Source: Benincasa hispida (lineage: Eukaryota; Streptophyta; Magnoliopsida; Cucurbitales; Cucurbitaceae). Taken from it: a stretch of 64,000 nucleotides of DNA. The notes below the pieces were generated by a model. The model did no database searches. It saw only the letters and a program-made list of their open reading frames with translations, and was not told the origin of the DNA. The number at the start of each line of letters is the position of its first letter. Position 1 is the first letter of the stretch. Shown here in pieces: positions 11,110-24,941 of this stretch. The DNA is taken from the NCBI RefSeq assembly GCF_009727055.1, contig NC_052354.1:50083600-50147599 (forward strand), written 5' to 3'. Position numbers and translations under genes: made by a program.

Positions 11110-12959
11110 AAGTCAAGTTTGTCTCTATATGGACGTCTGAACTTTCTGAAGTGTTTAATAAGATCTTGTACTTTCAAATTTGTATCTATTAAGTCTATGA
11201 TAAAATTTGTATATTAGATATAAATTTTAGTTTTATAATTTCAGATAGAATTCGAGTGTGTTTGGTTGGTGATCTGAAAATAAGGGAATAAAAATATAGA
11301 ATTGTGTATTTTCATGTTTTTAGATATATGTTCAGTAACAGTTTTTTAGAATTTAGATCCTGGTATATATAATTATTCTAAATGTGTTTCGATAAAATAT
11401 TTATTAACCATGAAACTAGTTGTTGTTATCAACTATATATATATTTAGTATAATTATTATTTCATATGATATGATATAATTTATTTAATAGTCTAGTATA
11501 CATAATTATTTTATACGATAAAATACTATAGTTATCAAAGTCTTTGTCTTTTTAATATTAATATAGTTATATATTTTACAAGAAACTTGATACACAGATA
11601 AATATAAAAAGTTTATTTTTAGAAACTTCACTATTTATCACATAACTTGAAAAGAGTTTTTAAAAACAAATATACCAAATGCATATTCACACAACTCAAT
11701 AGTAAAAGGCTATAAACTTTTATTTACTTATTTTGCTCAATAGGTCCTTAATTTAAAAAAAAAAATGTTGAAATAGTCCATGACATTTTAGATATAAAAT
11801 TGAAAATTGAAAGTTTAAAAATCTATTAGATACTTCTTAAATTAGTTGAGAGACTTATTAAATACAAAATTGGAAGTTTAAGAATCTATTAAGATATATT
11901 TTTAAAAATCTACTACATATTTCTTAAAGTTTTTATACTTATTTGGACATAAAATTGAAATATTAAAAATTTAGTAGACCATTTAAAATATTTATGTATC
12001 AAAAAGCTAAACACAAAATTTCATTGTTCATAGACTAAAATTATAATCTAACTTTTTATATAATTTTTAGAGTTCAACAACACATGAGAGTGAAAAGATT
12101 TAAATCTCTGACCTTGATGACATGTCTCTTAATTAATTATTAATTGTGTGATGATAAATGATTTAATATGACTTGACATAATATAAAATGACTATTGTTT
12201 TACGTCACTAGATGTGTGAAAATAAAATTCTAAAACGTTAATATTTTTTTAAGTAAATAATGCATCCACCCATTATGTGTATGTGGCAGTCATATTGAAT
12301 TCTTTTACAATATGTGGGATGGGGGATTAAATCTCTAATCTCGAAGTTGATAATAGTGATTTTACAAAAAGAATAATATTTTGTAAACAAAAATAACAGT
12401 ACCGCATGGTGACAAGTTTTTAAAACTAGGTATCCTTTGATCAATTCAAACTAAAATAGTTTGAATTAAAATATTAATTATTGATGTCATAAGTTACTAG
12501 GGATAATATGTGAGTTTAAGTCAATGTTAATTGGGTATGCACTGACTTATGAAGAGGGAAAAAAAGTTAATTAAGAACATGATTATAGAACAGCAAAGAA
12601 GGAGAGATAAATTAATTTCTTTTCTAAAATTATTGTCACTTCAATATATAATTTTTATGCCATATCAATATCATGATTATTAAATTTTAAACCTACGTGT
12701 CAGATATTCTTATCGACATTTTCGTTTTCTCAAAAGTTGGACATCATTTCTTAAAATATATAATAAAAAGTTTGATTTTGACATAAAATGTAAAAATTGT
12801 TACACCTATGATATCATAAAAATGCAAATGGTTAAATTAACAATAATATCACAAGTGTGGACATAATTTAGTTACAAAAGGCTTTAAGATATATTGAAAA
12901 AGTGTGAATATTTGTTGATTTCTTGTGTTTTTTACCATTTTTCATAATTATGTGCTGAT

Positions 12960-12990
<31 letters not shown>

Positions 12991-13091
12991 AAAGGATATA
13001 AATCAAGATTTCATAAATATCAAGAATATTTTGACAATTTTTTTCCAATAACAATTATTTTTATTTTGATAGATTTTTTATTTAGTATAAC
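11110..13091. other. AT-rich intergenic DNA downstream of PR-4
   Basis: No gene seen. Contains degenerate dispersed-repeat segments (11700-12060) and a T tract at about 12967-12988. Open frames are short and compositionally biased. Confidence 0.6.
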
Positions 13092-13560
13092 CACTACAGG
13101 AAAAAAACCTACAATAATATAAAAAAATACTAAAACAAGTCTTTTATAGTGTTTTTTGCTAAGTCCTGACAGCCCATACTATTAAAAGTATGAAATTATT
13201 TATAATATTTTTAAAACGCTATAAAAAATCCAATCTTTTTATAGCATTTAGTAACATGCTATGAAATGTTTTGACTTTTTATAGTATTTTACAAACTATA
13301 TTTTGATCTTTCTAAAACGTAAGATAACGTTTTGAAAAGCTATAAAAATATTTGTAAAACCAAAATGTGAAGTTATTATTTGTCTATTATAGAATTTATT
13401 TGCAATTATAATTATTTATTTAATAAAAGCTATAATAAGCTTTTAAATGCTAAAAAGAATTTATTTTTATAGCTTTTATAAACTTTTTTAAAGAACTTTT
13501 TACAGCTTTAATAATGCTATTATTGCATCTTTTAAAGCTTCTTAATTATGTTCATGTTGC
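13092..13560 (+). mobile_element. CACTA-like (En/Spm) left terminus
   Basis: Begins CACTACAGGAAAAAA, a typical start for plant CACTA transposons. It is followed by many copies of a short subterminal motif in both orientations (gctataaaa and ttttatagc, at least eight between 13215 and 13530), which is also characteristic. No transposase is visible nearby. A matching right end was not found; the gctataaaaaggg sequence at about 36591 is at most a weak candidate. The subterminal motif is convincing, but the full extent is unknown. Confidence 0.5.
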
Positions 13561-15507
13561 AATGATTGTGTTTTATACCTTGCTATTTATTAAAATTGAA
13601 ATGAAAAAAATATTTATATTCCACATAATCAAAATGTGTATATATACAAGATTCATATGGTAAAAAAAAGACATATTAATAAGTATCATACATTTGGAGA
13701 TAAACAAAATGTAAACTTTATAAATTACAAAATGTTGATAGGTGAAAATCCAATTAACTCCAACTTATGTTTGTGGTCTAGACATTGTATATATTAATAG
13801 TCTTTCACCAACCTATAAAAAATCATCAAATAATAAATAGGGAAGTAAAATTGTTAAAATAAAGACCTAAAATAATAAGGACCCAAAAAAATCACAAAAC
13901 ATTCGTAAAGTTAGATTCTACTTTTCATTCTCTAATAGCTAAGGAAACTAAAGCCTGTTTTGATCGACTTCTAGTTTGAAGTTCAAAATTCAAAGTAAAG
14001 AGTAAAACTATAGCTTTGAAGAAGAGCCTTGATTCATAAGATTTTACACCATTATAAACTGATAACTTTCTCCTAGAGCAAAATGTTCAAACCATCAATT
14101 TTGTTCCTACTGCAACCACAAAACAAGATCCAATTTATAATCAATCATTCATAATCAAATCAAACTAACAAAATGAGTTTGAAACAACTCTAATTCATTT
14201 ACTTCAAATTCATGGCCTCAACGTACAAATTTCCATCAATTTTGAACATATAGGGAATCGGGAAATAAATACACAGATGAAAAATATGTAAAGCCCTTTA
14301 AACCTTCATTCTCACTAAAATGATATTTCACAAAACAAAAAGAAGGAACATACATTCAGCAACATTTTAGAATAAACTCACAAGGGAAAGTTGAGATGGT
14401 CAATTTTTATCTCCTTCAAGCTTCAAAATATTTGGAAAACTACCGTGTTAAACAAAACTCCTGGAATAGATAACGTCAAGCAAGTCCAATACATGTCTTT
14501 TTAAATGCCTTACATAGAACCAAAGGATCGTAGAGTGCCTTACATAGAACCAAAGCTTCAAAAGTTGAGATGTTCATTGTTGATCTCCTTCAACTAGATC
14601 TGCATGAATTTGATCATTTAAATCTAAAAGAAAGATTCGAATTATTATTTTAATGTACCATTTGAGAACCAAAGTAAAGAGGCCTTCAGTGAAGGCAGTG
14701 TCAGTGGGAGAAGAACGAAAAAAAAAAACTTAGTTAAATATTTAAGAAACAAAGTAAATGAACCTTCTGATTGTGAAGAAAAAGAAAAGACCCTCTAAAC
14801 TTTGCAATCCCTTATAAAACCCACCTCATAAACAATACAACAAAAGCAAGAAAAGGCACTTAGATTACCATAATACTGCTACCAACAATGCCCAACATGC
14901 CAAAATCTTGGAACATTCTCTTTTGACCTCTTCTGCAGAAACAAAATCAAGCAAAGCATCCCATGGACAACCATAAAAATCTCCAAATTTTCAGTCAACA
15001 TAAGAACATCTCTAAATCTCCCCTCCACTCCTAGAAAATCAATAATAACATACATTTTAAAAAAAATCATCCAAAAATAGGATATACAAAGAGGAATAAT
15101 ATGTTAAGCTTCATGCTCAATCCGAACTACTAAAACAAAATCTCATAATCGTTTATAGTAGTAGGAACAAAAAAAAAAAAAAAAAAAAGAAGAAGAATTA
15201 GCCATCAACCTGAATGTTTTTATGTTTTATGTAAGCTTTATTTCATTGGAAAAGAAAACAAACTTTCAAAAAAAATCCTATTATAGAAAATCATAGGCAG
15301 GCAAATACATTATTCAAAAACCAAAAGCCACATTTACATTTACAAATTGTAAGTTCACAGATAAAATAATAGATTGAAGTTGGATTCAAAGACAAATAAA
15401 GAAAACAAATTTGATTCTAACAAATTTACTGATAAAATGCTTACAACTAAAATATAGGAAATAACACTTCCTGCAAAGCAATTACTATTAGATGTGTATT
15501 CTTTACT
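13561..15507. other. Non-coding DNA between CACTA-like end and element A
   Basis: No gene recognised. It could be the interior of the CACTA-like element or ordinary intergenic DNA. A direct repeat (tgccttacatagaaccaaag, about 14508 and 14537) and an A tract at about 15170-15190 are present. Confidence 0.5.
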
Positions 15508-16308
15508 TGGAAAATTAAATCTGAATTAAGAATGCCCAAATAGAATACAACACAACTAGCAGAATAAATCGAAAGCAACAAAAAATACAACAAACACAAG
15601 GATATATAATGTTTCGACCAATTTGGTTTACATCCACTTTGAAAACCAGCATGAAGTAATTTTATTAAGAACAATGGAGATTGCAAATTATAGAAAACCA
15701 ACAAAATCAACAATCTGTGATTTCAAAATGAAAACACAATTAATCTGCCTCTTTACCTAGACTAGTCATCGAGCAAAACACCGTCAAACACGACTATACC
15801 GCCGACCAAAAACACCCATTGATATCGAGAGATCCGCGAACAATATCACCTCTAGAACCAAGACCCACCCGTTGAAAACAGCCCCTGAAACTGGAATCAA
15901 TCTGCCCGAAACTAACCACACCGGAAACCCACTTGCCGGACACGAACCGAAACCCATGCGCTTGCACTAGACCGAACCGAAAAGTACCTCCACAGCTTCG
16001 AACTCCAGCGACGACAGCTTCTGATCTGTGAGTGAGACCACCAACATCAATCTCTCTCTCTCAGTTGACTGCAGTAGTAAGTTTTTTTCCTTCTCCACAT
16101 ATGGTGTTTTTTTTTTCATATGCAGTTGTTCCCTCTCTTTTTTTCTTAAAAAAAAGAAAAAAGTGTTACATGATGGGTGCCCTAATAAGAAGAATATGAA
16201 ATTAATTACAAAATTGTCATCAGCCTGTATTTACAAGTTTGTCATTGAGCCTTTAATTCCACCAATTTCCTAATGAAAGCCTACTTAAATGACTTGTTGT
16301 TTTCTACA
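15508..16308 (-). repeat. Element A 3' LTR
   Basis: About 801 bp, starting TGGAAAATTAAATC and ending TTTTCTACA on the plus strand. Collinear with 31864-32646, sharing aagaatgcccaaatag, the gaatcaatctgcccgaaa block and the tctctctctc tract, with many transitions between them. A purine-rich tract (read on the minus strand as GAGGAAGA) lies just outside its right edge, as expected for a 3' LTR of a minus-strand element. Confidence 0.85.
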
Positions 16309-16439
16309 AATCTTCCTCATAACAAGAATATTTAAGTGTCAAGCTGATTCTCCAATCTCCCTATCATCCGTATTTAATATTCAGCTCATCTAATAGGTAT
16401 TTAAACCTATGAACTGGAAGAACCTTGGTTAACATATCT

Positions 16440-17812
16440 GACAAATTCTCAACTGTATGAACCTAGACCAGTTCAACATCTTTCTGAGCAACAACTTCTC
16501 CGATAAAATGAAATTTGACATCGATATGCTTAGATCGTTCGTGATTAGATGGATTCTTCACAAGATGAATAAAACTTTGGCTATCACGACAAACAATAGG
16601 AATAAACTCTTGTGACAATAACCATTCAACTATTTTTTTCAAACGCAATGCCTCTTTATAACTTCATCTACTAAAATATACTCTGACTCAGTAGTAGACA
16701 AAGCAACAACTAATTGTAGAGCAACCTTCCAACTAAACATATTACCAAACAAAAGAAAAATGTGACCTGATAACGACCTTCTTTTATCAAGGCCTGCAGT
16801 ATAATCTGCATCTGTGAAGCCTTCTAATAGTGCCGATTTATCACAATTTCAGCTAAAAAATAGTGATACATTTACACTACCTTTTAAATACCGAAGTACC
16901 CATTAAACTGCATTCCAATGTTCCTTCCCAACATTTAATATAAACCTACTTATCATACTCATAGCATAACCCAAGTCAGGTCTAGTACAAATCATCATAT
17001 ACATAATGCTTCCAACAGCATTACAAAAAGGAATATTAAACATCTCTAATCTTTCGTGTTCAGTAATAGGACACTAAGACAAAGAAAGTCTAAAATGAGA
17101 TGCTAAGGGTTTCGAGACTGCCTTACAACCAGACACATTATACTTCTCAAGCAGTTTATGCACGTAACTCTCCTACGAAATGGTTACCAAACCTTTCTCC
17201 TTATCTTTTTTCAAATCCATGACTAAGAGCTTTTTCAATTCATCTAAATCTTTTATCTCAAACTCACTACTCAATTGTCTCTAGAGTTCACATATTTCTA
17301 TATAATCGTTAGACATCAGGATCATATCATCTATATATAACATTAGATAAATATAATACCTTTCTGAGATCGTTTTCAATACATGCAGGCGTCATATGAA
17401 CTCCTGTGAGACCCCTGCTTCAAAATAAAAGTATCAAACCTAATATACCACTATATCGGCGGTTGCTTCAATTCGTAGTTGGACTTGTGAAGACGATAAA
17501 TCATGTCTTTCTTTCCCTTCATCTCATAGCCCTAAGCTAGCCATGTAGATCACCTCTTCCTGTTCACCATGAAGCATTGTTGTGGTGACGTCCATCTATT
17601 CAATAAACATATCGAAGTGAACAACAATAGATAAAATTAATCTAATGGATAATGCCTCACCACCGGAGAGAAAATCTCAACTCCCTCCTTCTCAGTGTAG
17701 CCCTTGGCTACCAGCCTAGCCTTATACCTAGGCTTATTGTCACCTCTTGTACTTGGCTTAATTGTAAAAATCCACTTTGACTGGATGAGTTTCTGATTAG
17801 GAGGCTTTGGAA
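16440..17812 (-). pseudogene. Element A reverse transcriptase (C-terminal part) and RNase H
   Basis: Minus-strand copia RT/RNase H remnant. After the B insertion the first readable segment is PKPPNQKLIQSKWIF with [15 protein letters not shown]. The YIDD catalytic motif is intact at 17327-17338. The RNase H part includes YTAGLDKRRSLSGH and STTESEY. Many stops and frameshifts are present, so no product is expected. It continues N-terminally at 29244-29420 on the other side of element B. Confidence 0.85.
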
Positions 17813-17817
17813 CTAAT
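17813..17817. repeat. Target-site duplication of element B, left copy
   Basis: CTAAT here versus CCAAT at 29239-29243, one mismatch. The CCAAT form restores the host reading frame through TGG-TCA-TTG-GTT-CCA (WSLVP). Confidence 0.75.
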
Positions 17818-18299
17818 TGAAGGATCTTTAAACGAAGAGCATCCATGAGCGCATTCGGATCTTTTCGATTTCACCGTGACCGAAATACAACATATACATT
17901 CTAACATACAGTTATGCAAACAAACAGTAATTACCGGCATGCTTTGAACACTAAAATACAAAGGGAGAGAGTTCTTATACCAGTTGAAAACCCTCTTCAA
18001 GCTTTAGCACTCAGATGCAGCGGAAGAACCTCCACTCGTACTCTATCGCCCAGCAAACGCGTCATCTGCAGCAGCACGATCAATCACGAACAAGTGAATG
18101 CAGTGGGGACTACACCACCAAAAAGGAGTCCTTGGTATTCTCGGAGTGAGAATCCAAAGTGTGGACTTTGGTGAGTTTGGTAGAGGTTAGAGAAAAACCT
18201 AATCGTGTAGACGATAAGCAAGTGGGAAAGAAAATGAAGCTATCGTATAGCTAAATGCTTATCGTTTAGAAGAAGATACACGATCGTGTAGGTTTTACT
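17818..18299 (-). repeat. Element B 3' LTR, truncated
   Basis: Matches 27128-27600, starting TGAAGGATCT and running to ggttttact, where the match breaks off. The remaining 1.6 kb of the LTR is missing and gag sequence follows directly. Confidence 0.8.
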
Positions 18300-21200
18300 T
18301 GCAGTGGACACTTTCCCTTTTTCAACCGTGGGCACCTTCTTGGGGGCGACAAGCCAGTGGGTTTAGCAGGTGCCTTCCCTTTTCTCTACACTCTTCTTCT
18401 TCTTCCCCTTTACAGAGTAGAAAGTAGAAGGTGCAAAACTTCGTTCCTGGATCGAACCTCTATGGAACGTTTTTGGAGATGAAGCAACATTTGCCTCACC
18501 CTTCTTCCTCTCCTTACTTTTCAGTAAAGAATGGTAGGTCTGCAACTCGTTGAGGAAGTTGTAAGATTATATTTCACTTTGTTAAGAATCACATTGCTAA
18601 CAAAGTGTAGGAAGTTCTCCAACAATGGAAGCAGAATCTAAACTTGGTGCCCTCATCGATGGTAACTCATTCGTCTCCGCCACATAAAAGTAGACCATCA
18701 TGTTAAGCACATGTTCTCGAACAAAGGTGCCTCCTCTCCATTGGAGTGGAATATAACTTAAGAGCCTTATGCATTAAGCTATTCAACAGGTGTCCAAACA
18801 TCATATACAGGGACTCCATGATCTCCACGCGCTGAGACCAATAGACTCATTTTCTTGGCTAAGACTTCAAAAAGACCTTGCTAGGACTTAGACTCAGGCC
18901 TTCTCATTCGCCCTTGTCCCATCGCTTGTATGCCTCCTGAACATTTCGAGCGGCATTTGGAGCTGGAATAGAGGACAGGCCTCCGTGAGAGCGAACATGC
19001 AGAATCCTCGATGATTAGAAATCATCGTGATCATTATGTTTCCAAATGTCCGAAATTATCGCCAGTTAGTTTTTCGGCGCTTAACAAAGCCAATGTGGCT
19101 GTTGCATTTTGAAAAAGAGTTTTTTGCTGAAAATACGACCAAACTTTATTGATTAAGCTAAACCACTTTTAAACCAATCAGTTTTGCAAACAGGTTCAAA
19201 GTACCCTAAGTTATAAGACTTCTATTTTGCAATGATGCCCTAGTGAAGCAGACATACGTCACCGATGGTGATCAGATGACCTTCATTGGATGAGTCCATT
19301 CTCAACCATTAGTAGACCCAACTCTTGAACTGCAACCTAACAGCCACCATTTTCAGTCCAGAACTGTTAATCTTAACAATTCTTGTGTAAGTGTGACCCT
19401 CGCTTTCCATGCCAAGTCCCGCCTAATGACCCACTGTAGAAAAAGCGAATTAGGAACAAGAGACTAAAGTTACCCTTATCCTCTTACAAGAGAATCAAAT
19501 AAAGAGATGCCAAAACTATCATCCTTTAAGGGGGAACCCCAGTGCCTCGAGGCGATGCACAGTAACTTTGTTCAACCTAAACGAGGGAGACCGAGGGATA
19601 ATATTGTCCACACTTCCCGTCCCACTTACTATGAACACTCTCTCTCATCCACCTTGATATTGACCTACCCAAACACCATCCGTTAGGGGACACGCCAAAG
19701 GTGCTCGAGCCGAGGTAGATCTCACGGTTGACTTTAGGAGAAAACGTGAAAGGTAAAGTAAGCATCTTATGTCTCAAGTACTCCCACTGAATGTTATTCC
19801 TAGGGTTATTAAACCTAGACAATCCAGCTACTGATTTTAGTCCTAAGGTCTGTTTTTAATCTTGCTTCATAACCAACGTTGTCTAAAATATGAAACAAGT
19901 TCAAGTATCATATTTAAACACTTTAATAGACTGTCCTTAACTTGCATGCATGCATCAAATTTATCTAATTACTTTCTAGGCTAATTCCCAAAGGTGGTGT
20001 TACGTTCGTCAACTTAAATACCGCCAGCCTAGACAGAACCCGCCTTACGAACAAAGGTCCCTATAATAGATAGATTGCTACACTTTAACATTTTAATTAG
20101 CCAATTTAATCCTATTAACTGATTAAAAAGATTAAAGCCTTAGGATTGCTATCATATTAGAATCGTGATCCTTAGGTCTAAGTGATCCAAGTTTAAAATA
20201 TTTTAAAAACCGTGAATTAACTAAATGAGCATGCATGTCTTTCTTCATTCCTTTTAGTTATAATTTCTCTTTAACTTTAAAAAGAACAATTAAAAATTAT
20301 TGCACACAACAAGGTATTAATAATGCTTATAAAGTTAACCTATGTGTCATCTTCATGCAATGTCTGTCATACTATACATAACTTTTATATATATACGGTA
20401 TAAATCAAGCAAAAACAATGTTTCATCACCCTTATACTATAATAATTATAATATAAGATGAAGCATGTCAATGCTTTTATGCATGCAATAAATAAACTCT
20501 ATATTATATGATGCATGAACATGCACTACAATATTAAATCATGCTTCTTTAAATTATAACAATTACAACAAAGATGATGTATGACCAATGCATAATCTAA
20601 AGTGGGAATTTACTATATTACATACCATATGACATATAATAAACATACATCGCATGTATTAAACTAAGGATTAATGGACTGGGATGAGCCTTTACAAAAC
20701 CGAAATGAAATAACCCTATCTATTATAATTTTCAATCGAGCGAAACTGGTTCACAGGTAACCGGGTCTTGAACCGCTAGGAGGCTCCGTCGTGTAGTAAA
20801 TGCCAAAGGTAACGATCGCCAATGCGCACTAGACGATAGACGCAAAAACTAACCGATCGCTGGACGACTACGAGGCTGCGAAGCCTGATCATCTATCAAT
20901 CGCTTAAGTGGCGATAGTACGATTTACCTTGCTTATAAGTGTCGTTTAGTCAGTTACTAAGTATGAAGCTGCTTAACCTAAACGATCATAGTGCGTGCGT
21001 GCCGTACAACGATACACGAGCAAGTAATCGCACATAACCCGATACTCAGTGTCGCTATACCACATCGTCTAACAACACACGCTTGATCACACATTCTTGA
21101 GAACTGACATAACTTCTCGTCTTCTTCAGAAATGAAACCTGAGACATACAAAACTTGTCCTTAACGAATCCCTTTAATCCTTCTAATAGACTCAAGATCA

Positions 21201-21424
21201 ATTCATTATCAAAACTAACCTCAAAAACCCAGGGTCCCTATCGCCTCAAACAAGCCACAAATAAAAGAATTAATCAAACTAGCAACATCCACGAAAACAC
21301 AGCCATGATATATGCACATCCACAGCAATTTATACAAAAATTTAACAGACAGACAATGCACCCACCAAGAATGTATATAAATTCATTGCATCAATGAAAA
21401 TTGTGAATATCAGAACCTGACTCT
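18300..21424 (-). repeat. Duplicate of element B gag plus leader, probable misassembly
   Basis: Collinear with 23929-27119 (3125 versus 3191 bp), running from the zinc-knuckle coding end through gag and the long leader to just short of the primer site. Differences are mostly single-base insertions or deletions that destroy the gag frame seen in the other copy (compare the SKERKKGEANVASS segment, present in both). It ends abruptly at cctgactct and abuts reverse-transcriptase sequence. Confidence 0.8.
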
Positions 21425-22490
21425 ATAGCCTAAAGTGACTCCATGCCTGAATGGCAGTAGGCCCCTCTTGGAGTCCTGCATCGAGTACTTGAGCAACATC
21501 TTGTCAATGTACAATGCCTGAGACAATGCTAGCACTTTGTTCTTACAATCTCGAAAGATCTATATACCAAGAACAAACTGAGCCTCTCCTAAATCTTTCA
21601 TTTGGAATTGGGTCACTAGCCAGTTCTTAACTGCAGTCAGTAAACCTACATCATTCCAATGAGTAGGATATCATCTACGTACAACACTAAGAAGACTACT
21701 AAAGAATTGATGATCTTCTTGTAGACATAAGGTCATCAACATTTTAGTCAAAGCCATACGACTTGATCACAGTATCAAACCGTATGTTCCAGGATCGAGA
21801 TGCCTGTTTTAGTCCATAAATAGACCAATTCAGTTTGCAAACTTTTTGCTCTTGACCTTGGGCTATGAATCCCTCGGGTTGCACCATATAAATGGTCTTC
21901 TCAAGCTTTTCATTCAGAAAGGCCATCTTGACGTCCATCTACCAGATCTCATAATTATAATAAGCTGCAATGGACAGAAGGATGCGGATCGACTTTAACA
22001 TGATAACTGGCGAGAAATTCTCCTCATAGTCGACTCCTTCTACCTGGGTATAACCTTTTGCCACAAGTCGAGCCTTGAAGGTCTGTACCTTCCCATTAGC
22101 ATCCCCTTTGCGCTTGTAAATCCATTTACAACCTATAGGTCTTACCTTATCAGGTTGATCTACAATATCCCATACTGAGTTGAAGTACATCGACTTCATC
22201 TCAAGATCTATTACCTTGACCCATTCATCTCGGTTAACATCCTCCATTACCTTCTGATAAGACAACGGATCCTCAATGTTGCCATCTGCTACCATAGCAA
22301 GGATTTTCGTGAAACCCAGATAGCGAACGGGTGGGTTCGCAACCCTCCCACTACGTCGAGGTTCCCTAAACTCTTGAGGTAGAACCGACCTACTAGATGA
22401 ACTCCCATCAACAACTTTTACTGATATAGTAGGCTCTTCAAAAACTATTGTTGAAGTTTTAATAGTTTCATTGGAAAGCTCATACAACAC
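21425..22490 (-). pseudogene. Element B reverse transcriptase, partial
   Basis: Minus-strand copia reverse transcriptase. The N-terminal part is at 21939-22490 ([56 protein letters not shown]). It continues after a stop at 21744-21938 (MDVKMAFLNEKLEKTIYM, KLNWSIYGLKQASRSW) and, after a frameshift, includes an intact YVDD motif at 21670-21681. The sequence is cut at 21425 where the leader duplicate starts, so the thumb, connection and RNase H are absent. Confidence 0.85.
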
Positions 22491-23618
22491 GACTTACTTC
22501 GTGGACTGTGCTCCCTAATAAAAACCTTTTCTAGGAAAGTAACGTTCGTTGAAACAAACACCCTATTTTTCATCAGATCATAAAAATAACCCCCTCGTGT
22601 ACCTTTGGGGTAGCCTACAAAGAGGCATAACCTCGATCGTGGTTCCAACTTCTTGGGATTATTCTCAAGGACATGTGCAGGGCAACCTCAAATGTGGAAG
22701 TGACGTAAACTAGCTTTACACCCGTTCCACAACTCCATAGGTGTTCTCGCGACACTCTTGAAGGGAACACAGTTGAGTATGTATACCGCAGTCTCCACTG
22801 CAAAACCCCAAAACGAGTCCGATAAGGAAGTGTAACTCATGTCTAACAAGGTCCTATTTCTTCTCTCCACTACACCATTCTGCTGAGGTGTACCTGGCAC
22901 TGAGAGTTGGAAAATGATTCCATGTTCTATCAAATAGTCCTGGAATGGCGAGTCCAAAAACTCTCCCCCTCGATCTGATCGAAGTGTTTTAATCCGTCTA
23001 TCCAATGCGTTTTCAACTTCAACCTTGAACTCTTTGAACTTTTCAAAGGATTCAAACTTCTGTTGCATAAGATAAACATACCCATACCTGGAGTAATCAT
23101 CAGTAAAACTAATAAAATACTCATAGCCACCTCGGGCTCGCACATTCATAGGACCACAAAGGTTAGAATGTACTAACTCAAGAGGCTCCTTGGCTCTATA
23201 ACCTTTTACAGTAAAAGGTCATTTAGTCATCTTACCTTCAAGACAAGACTCGCACACTGGTAAAGAATTTTCTTCTAACTTACTTAGAAGTCCATTCTTC
23301 ACCAATCTCTCAATCCTATTGAGATTGATGTACCCTAAACATAGATGCCAAAGATTGACATTTTCTTTTGGAGAAATACGTCGACATTTTTTATTGAGTT
23401 ACGGCAGTTCTAAACAATTCAGTATTATGAAGGGAATTAATGGCTAACTGCCTTAGCACATATATATTTGATTCCAAATTTACATTACAAATAAAAACAC
23501 CATCTTTATGAATAAATACTTTATCCACATTAAAAGAGACAGTATATTTACATTGCAATAAACACTTTACAGAAATAAGGTTCCTCTTTAGTTCAGGAAC
23601 AATATATACATCATTCAA
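22491..23618 (-). pseudogene. Element B GAG-pre-integrase and integrase
   Basis: The segment at 23391-23618 (NDVYIVPELKRNLISV) is the protease-to-integrase linker. The integrase core at 22688-23149 has GGYEYFISFTDDYSRYGY, LRSDRGGEF with the second catalytic Asp, and GTPQQNGVVERRNRTLLD with the catalytic Glu. The first catalytic Asp appears replaced: the HSDLCGPM position reads HSNLCGPM at about 23150-23175. Stops and a frameshift separate the pieces. Confidence 0.85.
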
Positions 23619-23809
23619 AACAAGAAACCAATTCTGTAAAGTTAATTAGAGCCCTTTCACTGCCATAGCTGAGATGACGTGCCCGGTGCCTACTCGCATC
23701 GTCATCTCACCAGCCTCCAGCTGTCACCAAGATCTAATCCCTTGAAAAGAAGAACAAACATGGTTAGTGGTGCCCAAATCAATTATCCAAGCAGAATCAT
23801 CATTCTCCA
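23619..23809 (-). pseudogene. Element B protease remnant
   Basis: Short aspartic protease segment. The usual copia active-site motif DSGATNHVC reads DLGTTNHVC, so the Ser and Ala after the catalytic Asp are changed. The frame is broken downstream by stops before NDVYIVPEL. Confidence 0.6.
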
Positions 23810-24941
23810 CTAAACAGGTTCAAGAACTAGTAAATCATATTTACCTTTATCGGTCTTGGCCTTAGCCTTGGCTGTTTTCTCCTCTTTCATATACCGAGGA
23901 CAGTTCCTCTTCCAGTGTCTATCCTGGTTGCAGTGGAAACACTTTCCCTTTTCAACCGGTGGGCACCTTCTTGGGGGCGACAAGCAGTGGGTTAGCAGGT
24001 GCCTTCCCTTTTCTCTTACCACTCTTCTTCTTCTTCCCCTTTACAGAGTTAGAAGTAGAAGGTGCAAACTTCGTTCCTGAGGTCGAACCTCTATGGAACG
24101 TTTTGGAGGATGAAGCAACATTTGCCTCACCCTTCTTCCTCTCCTTACTTTTCAGTAAAGATTGGTAGGTCTGCAACTCGTTGAGGAGAGTTGTAAGATT
24201 ATATTTCACTTTGTTAAGAATCACATTGCTAACAAAGTGTAGGAAGTTCTCCAACAATGAATGCAGAATTATGCTAACTTGGGTGCCCTCATCGATGGTA
24301 GACTCATTCGTCTCCGCCACATAAAAGTAGACCATCATGTTAAGCACATGTTCTCGAACAAAGGTGCCTTCTTCCATTTTGGAGTGGAATATATACTTAA
24401 GAGCCTTATGCATAAGCTATTCAGACGGTTGTCCAAACATCATCTACAGGGACTCCATGATCTCACGCGCTGAGACCATAGACTCATGTTTCTTGGCTAA
24501 GACTTCAAAAAGACTTGCTAGGATGTAGACTCAGGCCTTCTCATTCGCCCTTGTCCATCGCTTGTATGCCTCCTGAACATTTCGAGCGGCATTTGGAGCT
24601 GGAATAGGAGGACAGGCCTCCGTGAGAGCGAACATGAGATCCTCGATGATTAGAATCATCGTGATCATATGTTTCCAATGTCCGAAATTATCGCCAGTTA
24701 GTTTTTCGGCGCTTAACAAAGCCAATGTGGCTGTTGCATTTTGAAAAAGAGTTGTTGCTGAAAATACGAACAAAACTTTATTAGATTTTGCTAAACCACT
24801 TTTAAACCAATCAGTTTTGCAAAACAGGTTCAAGTACCCTAAGTTATAGACTTCTATTTTGCAATGATGCCTCAGTGAAGCAGGACATACGTCACCGATG
24901 GGGTGATCAGATGACCCTTCATTGGGATGAGTCATTCTCAA
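23810..24941 (-). pseudogene. Element B Gag
   Basis: Copia Gag in several pieces. The N-terminal part (24531-24941) contains LSAEKLTGDNFGHWKHMI and ACPPIPAPNAARNVQEAYK. The middle part (23952-24413) contains EEGTFVREHVLNMMVYF and VKYNLTTLLNELQTYQSLL. A lysine-rich linker follows, then a CCHC zinc knuckle CFHCNQDRHWKRNC (23810-24022), whose usual Gly before His is Arg. Two in-frame stops and frame changes interrupt it. I recall close relatives as very abundant in melon annotations; this was not checked. Confidence 0.85.

Noticed and set aside
19577..19822. Open frames in the 18.3-21.4 kb block
   Set aside because: They are frames of an indel-laden copy of the element B leader and gag; the better copy at 23.9-27.1 kb shows no gene in the leader.
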